Below are positions 36,404 to 44,571 of a stretch of 64,000 nt of DNA, one piece after another. The number at the start of each line of letters is the position of its first letter. Position 1 is the first letter of the stretch. This stretch comes from JAEUWI01 sp942492815 (GTDB taxonomy: Bacteria > Hydrogenedentota > Hydrogenedentia > Hydrogenedentales > JAEUWI01). The DNA is taken from NCBI GenBank assembly GCA_942492815.1, contig OW818658.1, positions 6,820,001-6,884,000 of the forward strand, written 5' to 3'. The notes under the pieces were generated by a model. It did not search any database, was not told where the DNA came from, and worked only from the letters and a program-made list of their open reading frames with translations. A program made the position numbers and the translations under genes.

Positions 36404-37615
36404 ATGGATTTCACCATATCGGCGAAGATGGAAGGTCTACTGGGGCGCGTGCGCGCTTTTGTGCGTGAGGAGCTTTATCCGCTGGAGCCGCAACTGCTCA
36501 GCGAGGGCTTCGGGGCCTTGCTCCCCGTGCTCCAGGAGAAGCGGAAGAAAGTGCGCGCGTTGGGATTGGCGCTGCCGCAAATTGAGAAGGAGCACGGTGG
36601 CCTGGGCCTCAGCGTGCTGGAGCATGGCCTGGTGCAGGCGGAGCTTGCCAAGTCGCCCGTCGGCGTCTATTGCTTCAACTGCCAGGCGCCCGACGCCGGA
36701 AACATGGAAATCCTGATCAAATTCGGCACGCCCGAGCAGAAAGCGAAATACCTGAAGCCCCTGTTAGCAGGGGAAATCCGAAGTTGCTTCTCCATGACCG
36801 AGCCGGACTTTCCGGGCTCGAACCCCACGTGGATGGGCACGACGGCGGAGAAGGATGGCGATGACTACGTGATCAACGGCCGCAAGTGGTTCACCTCCTC
36901 CGCCGACGGCGCGAACTTTGCCATCGTGATGGCCGTGACGAATCCCGAAGCGCCGAAGCACCTGCGGGCGAGTCAGATTATCGTCCCGCTGGACACGCCC
37001 GGCTTCACCCTCGTGGAGAATATCTCCTGCATGGGCCATCGCGGTGAGGACTGGGACAGCCACGCCGAGGTGAATTATGAGAATGTGCGCGTGCCCCAGT
37101 CCAACCGGCTGGGCGAAGAGGGCGCCGGCTTCCTCATCGCGCAAGAGCGCCTGGGGCCCGGACGCATCCACCACTGCATGCGCTGGGTGGGCATCAGCGA
37201 GCGTGCCTTCGAGTTGCTCTGCGCGCAGGCGCTGAGTCGCGAGGTGGCGCCGGAGCGTACCCTGGGCATGCAGCAGTTCGTCCAGGGCTGGATTTCCGAA
37301 AGCCGCGCGGAGATCAACGCCGCCCGCCTGATGGTGTTGCAGGCGGCGGACACCATCGACCGCAAGGGCGCGAAAGAGGCGCGGGTAGAGATCTCGCTCA
37401 TCAAGTTTTTCGTGCCCAACGTGATGATGAAAGTGCTTGACCGCGCGATCCAGGCCCACGGCGGACTGGGCATCACCGACCGCACACCCTTGGCGTCCTT
37501 CTGGCGCAACGAGCGCGCCAGCCGGATCTACGACGGGCCCGATGAAGTACACAAGATGTCGGCGGCCAAGCGGATTCTGGAGCTGTATCGGGCGCAGGCG
37601 GAAGCGGGTGTTTGA
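36404..37615 (+). CDS. Acyl-CoA dehydrogenase, ACAD10/11-like
   Basis: This 403-residue FAD enzyme should oxidise or rearrange an acyl-CoA. Family features in order: an N-terminal helical domain, the middle-domain flavin motif FSMTEPDFPGSNPTWMGTTA, and the C-terminal domain with QAHGGLGITDRTPLASFWRN and RIYDGPDEVHKMSAAKRIL. It resembles the dehydrogenase half of ACAD10/11 and LvaC-like enzymes, and the next gene (37945) encodes the matching kinase half. Together they could convert 4-hydroxyacyl-CoA through a 4-phospho intermediate; this is inferred from pairing. ATG 36404 is preferred over GTG 36401 because of spacing to GGAG (36393-36396). Confidence 0.92.
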   Translation: MDFTISAKMEGLLGRVRAFVREELYPLEPQLLSEGFGALLPVLQEKRKKVRALGLALPQIEKEHGGLGLSVLEHGLVQAELAKSPVGVYCFNCQAPDAGNMEILIKFGTPEQKAKYLKPLLAGEIRSCFSMTEPDFPGSNPTWMGTTAEKDGDDYVINGRKWFTSSADGANFAIVMAVTNPEAPKHLRASQIIVPLDTPGFTLVENISCMGHRGEDWDSHAEVNYENVRVPQSNRLGEEGAGFLIAQERLGPGRIHHCMRWVGISERAFELLCAQALSREVAPERTLGMQQFVQGWISESRAEINAARLMVLQAADTIDRKGAKEARVEISLIKFFVPNVMMKVLDRAIQAHGGLGITDRTPLASFWRNERASRIYDGPDEVHKMSAAKRILELYRAQAEAGV

Positions 37616-37696
37616 TGGAGAGGGAGAGCCGCGAATGAAGGTGAATGTTCGCGAATTTACCACGTGAATTGCCACCACCAAAGGGAATGTAGAAGT

Positions 37697-37845
37697 ATGG
37701 AGCGCCGGCGGCCCGCCGGCAACATGCACCGAAGGTGCATGGCCAGTGCGAGTAGGCTTGCGAGTAAGCTTGAGATGTGCACCGGGATTGGAGCGAATCA
37801 GCGTTGCGCCTGGGGCGCAATGCCGCCGGGCCGGCGGCGCTCCAT
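37697..37845. repeat. Compound inverted repeat between the dehydrogenase and kinase genes
   Basis: Outer arms of 25 bp (37697-37721 and 37821-37845) match with two mismatches. Inside are two small hairpins, ATGCACC-GAA-GGTGCAT (37724-37740) and TTGCGCC-TGG-GGCGCAA (37804-37820). The rest of the gap 37616-37944 holds no gene that I can see. Confidence 0.8.
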
Positions 37846-37944
37846 GCTTGCGCGACTTCGTTTGAAGACTAAGTCGCCGGGCGGTGCGGAAGTCCCGGCA
37901 AGTGGCAGTGTTTCGCAAGAAGCAACGCAGTATCGAGAGTGAAA

Positions 37945-39015
37945 ATGACTATGGACCTGAACATCGACACCCCCAAGCCCATCCGCGCGGGCGAAGAGCT
38001 CGACCTCGCGCGCCTCGACGCCTACCTGAAATCGGCGATCCCCGATCTCGAGGGGACGCTCGAAGTGGCGCAGTTTCCCAGTGGCTTTTCCAATCTGACC
38101 TATCTGCTGAAGGTGGGTGAGCGCGAACTGGTGTTGCGCCGCCCGCCCTTCGGCAGCAAGGTAAAATCCGCCCACGACATGGGCCGGGAATACACCGTGC
38201 TCTCGGCGCTGCACCCCATCTATCCGGCTGCGCCTAAGCCCCTGGCCCTGTGCGACGACCTGGAGGTCATGGGGGCGCAATTCTACGTCATGGAGCGCAT
38301 TCGCGGATCGATCTTTCGCGGGGTGAAGCCCGAGGGCTTCGATGCGGACGCGGTGGCCGTGCGGGGCTGTTGCGAGGCTTTCGTGAAGAATCTGGCGGCG
38401 CTGCACGCGCTGGATTATGAAGCGGCGGGCCTCGGCGCACTGCGCAAGGAAGGCTCCTACGTGGAGCGGCAGGTGGCCGGCTGGATCAAGCGCTACGGCG
38501 GATCGAAGACCGACGACATCCCCGCGATCGACGCCGTGATGGCGTGGCTGGAAGCGAATCACCCCGAAGATTCCGGCGCGACGCTCGTACACAACGACTA
38601 CAAGTTCGACAACGTGGTGCTGGACCCCCACGACCCCACGAAGATCATCGGCGTGCTCGATTGGGAGATGTGTACCATCGGCGATCCGTTGATGGACCTG
38701 GGCACGGTGCTCGGCTATTGGATTGAGAAGGACGACCCGGATCTGGGCGTGATTCAGTGCTTCCTGAGCAAAGAGCCGGGCATGATGACGCGGAAAGAAG
38801 TGTCGGCGCTGTACGCGGAGTTGACCGGGCGCAGCTTGGAAAATATTCAGTTTTACTACGTGTTCGCGCTCTTCAAACTTGCGGTAATCGTTCAGCAGAT
38901 TTACTACAGGTATAAACAGGGGCTGACGAAGGACGAGCGCTTTGCGCCGTTGATTTACGTCGTGGGCGCGCTGGGGATGCGGGCGGAGGCGTGTATTGAG
39001 ACGGGTAGAATGTGA
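37945..39015 (+). CDS. APH-family phosphotransferase (ACAD10/11 or LvaA kinase-like)
   Basis: The 356-residue protein has the aminoglycoside/choline-kinase fold. A Gly-rich region (FPSGFSNLTYLLKVG), the ATP-contact lysine segment (LVLRRPPFG), the catalytic loop LVHNDYKFDNVVL (HxDxxxxN) and metal-binding Asp in GVLDWEMCTIGDPLMDLG are all present. This subgroup pairs with acyl-CoA dehydrogenases and phosphorylates 4-hydroxyacyl-CoA (LvaA; ACAD10/11 kinase domain). It is therefore more likely a metabolic kinase than antibiotic resistance. The start is ATG 37945 after GAGAG; GTG 37939 and ATG 37951 are alternatives. It is separated from the dehydrogenase gene by a repeat-containing gap. Confidence 0.88.
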   Translation: MTMDLNIDTPKPIRAGEELDLARLDAYLKSAIPDLEGTLEVAQFPSGFSNLTYLLKVGERELVLRRPPFGSKVKSAHDMGREYTVLSALHPIYPAAPKPLALCDDLEVMGAQFYVMERIRGSIFRGVKPEGFDADAVAVRGCCEAFVKNLAALHALDYEAAGLGALRKEGSYVERQVAGWIKRYGGSKTDDIPAIDAVMAWLEANHPEDSGATLVHNDYKFDNVVLDPHDPTKIIGVLDWEMCTIGDPLMDLGTVLGYWIEKDDPDLGVIQCFLSKEPGMMTRKEVSALYAELTGRSLENIQFYYVFALFKLAVIVQQIYYRYKQGLTKDERFAPLIYVVGALGMRAEACIETGRM

Positions 39016-39308
39016 GGGGCGGGCTATGATCCAACACTCGTTCCCACGGTCTCCGTGGTCGAAGTTGCGCCGCGGTGGAGAATGCAGATCGTTCCGCTCT
39101 GCGGGACAGATCGCGCGAAAATGGCCGAGAGTATTTTCGCCTACTTTATAAGGCGAAGCATTATGAAGGGACTGTCCTGAATGGCATAACTTAAGGGCCA
39201 TCCAGGTTAAGACGCACGAAGTCGTCGAGCGATCAAATGCGGACTCTGGGTGTTGGGGCTTCGAGCGGGAGTAGGCCACCACAACCCCGCATTCGGGCAA
39301 CGCGGCGG
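39016..39308. other. Gap between convergent genes
   Basis: I see no gene. It contains short imperfect palindromic stretches (for example CCACGGTCTCCGTGG, 39054-39068) and the word AGGCCACCACAACC (39279-39292), which recurs at 61406-61419. Confidence 0.35.
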
Positions 39309-39962
39309 TCACCGGTTAATCGCATACACGACTTTTACAGCCGCTCCCACCGTGATGGCACCGGGATCGACGGCCCCGATTTCGACGGAGTCGTCGAGCG
39401 CGGGCTCGCGGTGGACGTGGCTCTCGCTTCTGCCGGTCAGGACCTCGGGGTTCACATCCTCGATCAGCACGACATTGCCAAGGGCTATTCCAGAAGCGGT
39501 GGCATAAACTTCCGCTTTGGCGCGGGCGGCAGCAATGGCCCGTTTCCGCGCCTCCTCCCGTACCTCTCTCAATTGAGACGTTTCAAAGGTGACCGAAGCC
39601 AGTTCATTCGCGCCGGCATCGATCAGACCTGTCAGAATATCCTCTACGAGATCCAGATCGCGTACGACCAGACTGTAGCCAATCTTGGCCTCGTATCCCG
39701 AGAATTTTCTCACACCGCCCGAGTACTGAAAGTCCTGGGCCAATGTGATTCGGGAAGAGCGCACCTCGTTGATGCCTTCAGATTTCAGATAGTCGTGAAC
39801 AGCCCGGGCGCCGATATGCGCCTTGGAAAAAGCGCCTTTGGGTAATTTTTCCAGGCGCGATACGGCCACTCGAATTGTGGCGCTGTCGGGCGCGACGTGA
39901 ATGAGAGCCGAACCAAAAACATATACGCCGCTGCCGGCGGGCATAGTAGAATCGGAATACAT
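39309..39962 (-). CDS. SIMPL domain (DUF541) protein
   Basis: The 217-residue protein covers the SIMPL/DUF541 fold: GSALIHVAPDSATIRVAVSR, then SEGINEVRSSRITLAQDFQY, YEAKIGYSLVVRDLDLVEDILTG, and AIAAARAKAEVYATASGIALG. Family members are usually periplasmic, but from the chosen start (ATG 39962, preceded by GGAAGGAGA) no signal peptide is seen. The upstream in-frame extension to 40151 overlaps the DUF1152 gene and looks non-coding. Function unknown; it lies downstream of the DUF1152 gene on the same strand, 116 bp away. Confidence 0.85.
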   Translation of the reverse strand: MYSDSTMPAGSGVYVFGSALIHVAPDSATIRVAVSRLEKLPKGAFSKAHIGARAVHDYLKSEGINEVRSSRITLAQDFQYSGGVRKFSGYEAKIGYSLVVRDLDLVEDILTGLIDAGANELASVTFETSQLREVREEARKRAIAAARAKAEVYATASGIALGNVVLIEDVNPEVLTGRSESHVHREPALDDSVEIGAVDPGAITVGAAVKVVYAINR

Positions 39963-40078
39963 AGAGCGAATTTCTCCTTCCGTTTGGATTCTCAAGTGTA
40001 CCAGATGAGACTGCTTTCGCACCGCACATAGCGCCGCTACAATCACCTCGTAGCAATCCGTACGTCTCGCCTTCGTTG

Positions 40079-41053
40079 TCAGTGTCCAAACGGCGGTCTG
40101 CTGTAAGGAATCGGTTCCCATGCGCGGGCGGGGCGATGATCGCGAAACCACGCGATGGCCTTGGCGACTTCGGACATGATTTCAGTGTGTTCAATCGCGC
40201 GAACGTAGAGATTCCGTTTGTACACCGATTCCACGGTGAAACTCCAATAGATGGGCATGAGGGGATTGATCCAGAGCTCGCTTCCGTAGGTGCGGTTGGT
40301 GGTGTGGTGGTCGCCGAACTGGCCCACGACCGCGGCGGCGATTGAGTTGGACACGATGCTTGGTCGGTCGGGGGTATGTCGATTGGCATGGGCCACAGCA
40401 TCAAGGAAGAGCTGCGCCTCGGCCATCTGGGGGAGTACGGTGAGCGTTCCGAGGTAACCACCAGCCCGCGTCAAGGCCGCGACGGCCTCGAACCACTGGG
40501 CATGACACACGCCGTGGTAGTGGTCCACGCCAAAGCCGATGGAGGCGAGGAGCTTCACGGGCACATCGATGCCGTTGACCGCCGCGATGCTGACGATGTC
40601 CTCCGCCGGCGTGCCCAGGCCCACTTCGTCGCCGCACATGAGGCTGTCCGTTCCGCCGTCGACCAGGACGATGGCATCCAGGGCGAGCCGTTGCCGAAGG
40701 CGTTCATAGCCCTCGCGCAGGCGCACTACGCCACATCGGACAAATCCGTAGACATCGACTTCCTCGCCACGGGCTTCGCGAAACCAGCGCGAAAGGGTGC
40801 GCTCGGGGAAATAGAGGTCGGAGCCCGGCGAGTCGGCATGAACCCGCACGCACGCGGGACAGATCTCGGTCTCGGGCTCGTCGGGGAGCACGGCGAAAGA
40901 AAAGTTTGCCAGATGCACGGTCTTGCCTGCGTCACGAAGGGCGAAGTAGAGGGGAAGCCCGGAATAGATGTCGAAGCCGCCACCCGCCCCCGCGAGGAGG
41001 ATGGATTGGGAGTCCTTCAGGGCGTCGAATAGTGGATTGGTGAGGAGGTTCAT
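40079..41053 (-). CDS. DUF1152 family protein
   Basis: The 324-residue protein has the DUF1152 start ALKDSQSILLAGAGGGFDIYSGLPL, a nucleotide-binding-like Gly-rich loop. Conserved blocks VLVDGGTDSLMCGDE, GFGVDHYHGVCHAQW and SNSIAAAVVGQFGDHH follow. It is a soluble cytoplasmic protein of unknown function. DUF1152 proteins are scattered in bacteria and archaea and are sometimes linked to deoxyhypusine synthase-like folds; I cannot confirm that here. Confidence 0.85.
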   Translation of the reverse strand: MNLLTNPLFDALKDSQSILLAGAGGGFDIYSGLPLYFALRDAGKTVHLANFSFAVLPDEPETEICPACVRVHADSPGSDLYFPERTLSRWFREARGEEVDVYGFVRCGVVRLREGYERLRQRLALDAIVLVDGGTDSLMCGDEVGLGTPAEDIVSIAAVNGIDVPVKLLASIGFGVDHYHGVCHAQWFEAVAALTRAGGYLGTLTVLPQMAEAQLFLDAVAHANRHTPDRPSIVSNSIAAAVVGQFGDHHTTNRTYGSELWINPLMPIYWSFTVESVYKRNLYVRAIEHTEIMSEVAKAIAWFRDHRPARAWEPIPYSRPPFGH

Positions 41054-41162
41054 GATTCGGGCGTCCGGGGGGCAATACTGTTTCAGTTACATGCAATACT
41101 CTACTATGCGCATTTTCTGGAAACCACTCCTTGCGGCGCGCGCTTGCCCCGGTGGCCCCATA

Positions 41163-41189
41163 GGACGGATGTGACGGATAGGACGGATT
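41163..41189 (+). repeat. Nonamer tandem repeat
   Basis: Three 9-bp units (GGACGGATG, TGACGGATA, GGACGGATT) lie in the 170-bp gap upstream of the DUF1152 gene. No gene is seen in that gap. Confidence 0.7.
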
Positions 41190-41223
41190 TGTTTGATCTG
41201 GAGCGCCGGGGGCTTTGCGTTGT

Positions 41224-42105
41224 CTACACCGCCGCACCTGTCGGTTTGCCGCAGTCATTGTAGTGGTAAAAGCCTCTTCCGCTTTTGATCCCGTAGTGGC
41301 CCTCTGCGACGAGTTTCTTCAGCAGTTCCGGGGGCTCGATGGCGCTGCTTTGGTCCATGGTGTGGATGTGCGTGAAGGCGAGGAGGCAGACGTCGAGTCC
41401 GGCCATGTCGGCTTTGGCGAGGGGGCCCTGCATCATGCCGTAGCCCGTGGTGAGGCCTTTGTCGATGTCCTCCACGCCGCAGACGCCTTGCTCGACGAGG
41501 CGGACGGCTTCGCAGACCATGGCGGCGAAGATGCGGTTCATGATGAAGCCGGGGATGTCCTTCTTCACGTGGATGATGTATTTCCCGAACTGCTCGCAGA
41601 GGTCGCGGAATTTCATGAGGGTGGCGGCGCTGGTCTGTGGGCCGGGGATGAGTTCGAGGAGGGGATTCAGGGGCACGGGGAAGAAGAAGTGGGTGCCGAC
41701 GACGCGGTCGGGTCGGTTCGTGGCTTGGGCGAGGTGTCCGATGGGGATGGTGGAGGTGTTAGAGGCGAAGCAGGTCTCGGGCTTGCAGCAGCGGTCGAGG
41801 GCGGCGAAAATTTCACGCTTCAGATCGGGGATTTCGGGTACGGCCTCGAAGACTAAATCGGCGGTTGCGGCGGCCTGGAGCGAGGTGTGGGTTTCGATGC
41901 GCTTCAGGATGCTCTCGGGGTTTGCCGCCAGAGTCTCCTTCTGGTAGAGCTTGCCGAGGGACCACGCGATGGTGTCGAGGGCGCGGGTGGTGGCGGCTTC
42001 GTCCTGATCGATGAGGATGACCTGGTGGCCGTGGGTGGCGGCGAGCTGGGCGATGCCGGAGCCCATGAAGCCCCCGCCGATTACTGCGATGGTGATTGGG
42101 GTCAT
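41224..42105 (-). CDS. 3-hydroxyacyl-CoA dehydrogenase (PaaH/Hbd family)
   Basis: This 293-residue NAD(P)-dependent enzyme oxidises 3-hydroxyacyl-CoA to 3-oxoacyl-CoA. It has the Rossmann motif VIGGGFMGSGIA (residues 8-19), the catalytic region SNTSTIPIGHLA and GTHFFFPVPLNPLLELI, and the second domain with GFIMNRIFAAMV, YGMMQGPLAKADMAGLD and YGIKSGRGFYHY. The length is that of stand-alone short-chain enzymes (about 285). ATG 42105 gives the proper start, as upstream codons lie in the repeat. It neighbours an SDR and the dehydrogenase/kinase pair, fitting a hydroxyacyl-CoA pathway. Confidence 0.93.
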   Translation of the reverse strand: MTPITIAVIGGGFMGSGIAQLAATHGHQVILIDQDEAATTRALDTIAWSLGKLYQKETLAANPESILKRIETHTSLQAAATADLVFEAVPEIPDLKREIFAALDRCCKPETCFASNTSTIPIGHLAQATNRPDRVVGTHFFFPVPLNPLLELIPGPQTSAATLMKFRDLCEQFGKYIIHVKKDIPGFIMNRIFAAMVCEAVRLVEQGVCGVEDIDKGLTTGYGMMQGPLAKADMAGLDVCLLAFTHIHTMDQSSAIEPPELLKKLVAEGHYGIKSGRGFYHYNDCGKPTGAAV

Positions 42106-42122
42106 GTGGAGGGCTCCAGAGT

Positions 42123-42225
42123 GCGTGGACGGAGTGGACTGCGTGGACGAGGTGGACCGAGTGGACAACGTGGACGAGGCTCATAGCGCGAAGCCGTTGT
42201 CCACTGTCCATTGTCAATTGTCCAC
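42123..42225. repeat. Nonamer and heptamer arrays between HADH and SDR genes
   Basis: Six degenerate 9-mers of the type NNGTGGACN (42123-42176) are followed by four heptamers on the opposite sense: TGTCCAC, TGTCCAT, TGTCAAT, TGTCCAC (42198-42225). The heptamer is a rotation of the reverse complement of AGTGGAC found at 15086-15099, showing one repeat family at distant sites. Confidence 0.75.
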
Positions 42226-42983
42226 TAAACCACCGCCCCACCATCCACCGTCAGGATTGCACCGGTGGTGAAGCTGGCGGCGTCGGAAAGCAGGTAAACC
42301 GCCGCGCCCGCCATTTCGTCGGGTTGGGCGTGGCGCGCGAGGGGCGTCTTGCCCACCTGGACATCACGGATTTCGGGCGTGTCGATGAGTACCTTCGCGA
42401 ACTTGGTTTCGGTGAGTCCGGGGCAGATGCAGTTGCAGCGGATGCCCGCGCCGCCCATTTCTTTGGCGATGGTCTTGGTCATCATGATGACGGCGGCCTT
42501 GCTCATGGAGTAGATGGCCATCATGGGGGAGGGGCTGATGCCCTCGATGGAGGCGATGTTCACAATGGAGCCACCGCCGCCCTTGACCATGAGGCGACAG
42601 GCGCGCTGGGCCATCATGAAGTAACCCTTCACGTTGACCTCGAAGGTCTTGTCGAAGGCGGACTCGGGCGCTTCGATGAAGGGCCCGAAATAGGGGTTGG
42701 TGGCGGCGTTGTTCACGAGGCCGTCGAGGCGGCCAAACTCGGCTTCGACCCAGGTGAAGAGGGCGTCGATCTGGGCGGGGTCGCCGGTGTGGCAGGCTTT
42801 GCCGGCGGCTTTTCCACCCGCTGCCTTGATGGCCTCCACCACGGCGTCGACGCCGTCCTGTTTGCGCGAAGTGACAATGACGGTTGCGCCGCGCCGGGCG
42901 AATTCATGGGCGAAGGCCTCGCCGATTCCGCGGCTGCCGCCGTTGACGAGGATGACTTTGTTGGTGAGTTGGAAGGAGGTCAT
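42225..42983 (-). CDS. Short-chain dehydrogenase/reductase
   Basis: The 252-residue classical SDR has cofactor motif NGGSRGIG (14-21; the usual T is N), NNAAT (91-95), catalytic S145, Y158 and K162 (YSMSK), and the C-terminal GAILTVDGGAVV. It reduces or oxidises a carbonyl/alcohol with NAD(P). Next to hydroxyacyl-CoA enzymes it could act on a 3- or 4-oxoacyl substrate, like LvaD, but the substrate is unproven. The start ATG 42983 is clear from the N-terminal beta strand. Confidence 0.92.
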   Translation of the reverse strand: MTSFQLTNKVILVNGGSRGIGEAFAHEFARRGATVIVTSRKQDGVDAVVEAIKAAGGKAAGKACHTGDPAQIDALFTWVEAEFGRLDGLVNNAATNPYFGPFIEAPESAFDKTFEVNVKGYFMMAQRACRLMVKGGGGSIVNIASIEGISPSPMMAIYSMSKAAVIMMTKTIAKEMGGAGIRCNCICPGLTETKFAKVLIDTPEIRDVQVGKTPLARHAQPDEMAGAAVYLLSDAASFTTGAILTVDGGAVV

Positions 42984-42999
42984 GGGTTGTCCTTAGTGG

Positions 43000-43063
43000 T
43001 TATGGGTCTTATGGGTCTGGCGTGGCTCTTTTCATAGGACCCATTTGACCCATACGACCCATT
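43000..43063. repeat. Inverted nonamer-type repeat
   Basis: TATGGGTCTTATGGGTCT (43001-43018) faces CATAGGACCCATTTGACCCA and ACGACCCAT (43033-43062), an imperfect inverted repeat with the same TATGGGTCT unit as the array at 50559. Confidence 0.8.
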
Positions 43064-43077
43064 TCTTCTGTTTTTTG

Positions 43078-44430
43078 TTACACGATTCCGTACTGCATCC
43101 GGATCTTCTGGCACTGCTCCAGGAGGTCGCCGGCGAAGCGTTTGTTGGTGAAGGCCAGCAGGCCGATGGTGGTGAGGAGGAAATCCGCGCCGACCTTGTC
43201 GTTGGCGTCGAGGCGCGCTTTCAGGCGTCGCAGCACAGTCGCCTGGAAGGCCTCAGGGCTGGCGTGGGCCTGGATGTTGGGCGCGACGCCGAATTGGTGC
43301 TCGACCATGAAGTCGACGTAGCGATCAAGGGTGACGCGGTGGTCGGGCTTGAACTGGAGTGCGGTGGCGTAGTGCCCGATGGCGCCTGGGAGGTCGCTTT
43401 CCGCCTCAGCCAGCAGGCCGAGGTGGTAGGCGCTCGCGTAGCTCCCCGTGCCGGCCACGTCTTCGCGGATGGGGCCGCAGCGCATGGATTCCGTGTAGGC
43501 GGCTTTAGCGCGCTCGATATCGCCGAGCATGAGGGCCACGTAGCCGCAGGCGTGATAGAAATCGGCCCAGTGGGTGCCGTGGTGATCGAGGGCGAGGTGA
43601 TCCGTGAGGAGGCTCTCGGCGTCGGCCAGGCGCCCGGAATTGGCGAGGGCATACGTGAGGCTCGTGAGCAGTGTCGTGAGCGTCTCCCGGCTGACGGGCG
43701 CGCCATTGCGGTATGCAGGCGCAGCCTGTGCAAAATCGATGCCGCGCAGGGCTTCCTCAAAGGCCGCAATGGATTCGGGGTAGCGCTTGAGTGTGAAGAG
43801 GGTTCGCCCAAGCTGGTAGGCGTAGTAGGCGTCATCCGGGTGGTCGGCCGCAGCCCGCTGGAGCAGGGGCAGATTGCGGAGCCCTTTGTGGTCGGGGTCT
43901 TCTTCGCGATGCTCATAACCGGAATGGGTCACCACGACGCCGGTGGAGGCGATGGGACCGCGAATGCCGTTCAGAGGCGTGAGCTGCTCGTGGATGATGC
44001 CGCTGAATCGATATTTGGACTTTTCGAAAAAGCGCTCGACGGTGCCCGTGACGAGCGTTTGCTCCGCGCCGGTGCCCGTGGGGCTGCGGTGCTGGATAGT
44101 GCCCGTCGTACCTGCGGGCTGGCCCTGTACATATTTTTCCAGGAGGGCGCGCGCGCGTTCAGGTTCCACAACGACCTCATCCGCGTCGATGGATAGAATC
44201 CACGGTCCTTTCGCGAAGGCCACGGCGCGATTGCGCGCGGCTGCGAAGTCGTTTTCCCAGGGGATTTCATGACAGTGGGGGGAGAATTTCCGGGCGATCT
44301 CCAGCGTGTTGTCGGAAGAGCCCGTGTCCACCACGATGATCTCATCGACCAAATCGCGAAGCGCCTCCAGGCACGGGGCGAGGCGGGGCGCTTCATTTTT
44401 TACAATAAGCACGGCACTGATGTGGGGCAT
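43078..44430 (-). CDS. Family 2 glycosyltransferase with C-terminal TPR domain
   Basis: The 450-residue protein starts with a GT-A fold: SAVLIVKNEAPRLAPCLEAL, IIVVDTGSSDNT, then ILSIDADE (DxD at D82/D84) and a conserved F-KSKYRFSG-IHEQL acceptor region. A TPR-like helical domain fills about 190-400. It is cytoplasmic with no membrane segment. Such GT2-TPR proteins transfer sugars to unknown acceptors, sometimes peptides or surface glycans. ATG 44430 starts directly at the GT fold. It is downstream of the nitrilase-family gene on the same strand. Confidence 0.9.
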   Translation of the reverse strand: MPHISAVLIVKNEAPRLAPCLEALRDLVDEIIVVDTGSSDNTLEIARKFSPHCHEIPWENDFAAARNRAVAFAKGPWILSIDADEVVVEPERARALLEKYVQGQPAGTTGTIQHRSPTGTGAEQTLVTGTVERFFEKSKYRFSGIIHEQLTPLNGIRGPIASTGVVVTHSGYEHREEDPDHKGLRNLPLLQRAAADHPDDAYYAYQLGRTLFTLKRYPESIAAFEEALRGIDFAQAAPAYRNGAPVSRETLTTLLTSLTYALANSGRLADAESLLTDHLALDHHGTHWADFYHACGYVALMLGDIERAKAAYTESMRCGPIREDVAGTGSYASAYHLGLLAEAESDLPGAIGHYATALQFKPDHRVTLDRYVDFMVEHQFGVAPNIQAHASPEAFQATVLRRLKARLDANDKVGADFLLTTIGLLAFTNKRFAGDLLEQCQKIRMQYGIV

Positions 44431-44455
44431 GGGAGGTCCCGTCTGGAGGGGAGAG

Positions 44456-44566
44456 TCTGGAGTCTGGAGTTCAGATCGGACCGATCAGACGGATCGGCCC
44501 GATCTGAACGGATGAATTGGATCGTTAGGGTGCGATTCCATTTTCCTCCGGACTCCAGACTCCGGA
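44456..44566. repeat. Nested inverted repeat upstream of GT gene
   Basis: TCTGGAGTCTGGAGT (44456-44470) faces ACTCCAGACTCCGGA (44552-44566), near-perfect arms. Inside is a perfect 11-bp inverted repeat GTTCAGATCGG (44469-44479) / CCGATCTGAAC (44499-44509), whose core matches the one inside the 15044 element. Confidence 0.8.
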
Positions 44567-44571
44567 CCAAT

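Noticed and set aside
37945..39015. Aminoglycoside resistance gene
   Set aside because: The APH fold is present, but pairing with an acyl-CoA dehydrogenase and the motif details fit the LvaA/ACAD10-11 metabolic kinase subgroup.
37798..39312. 504-codon minus-strand frame
   Set aside because: It is antisense to the kinase gene with clear HxDxxxxN and DWE motifs; no recognisable protein in the antisense.
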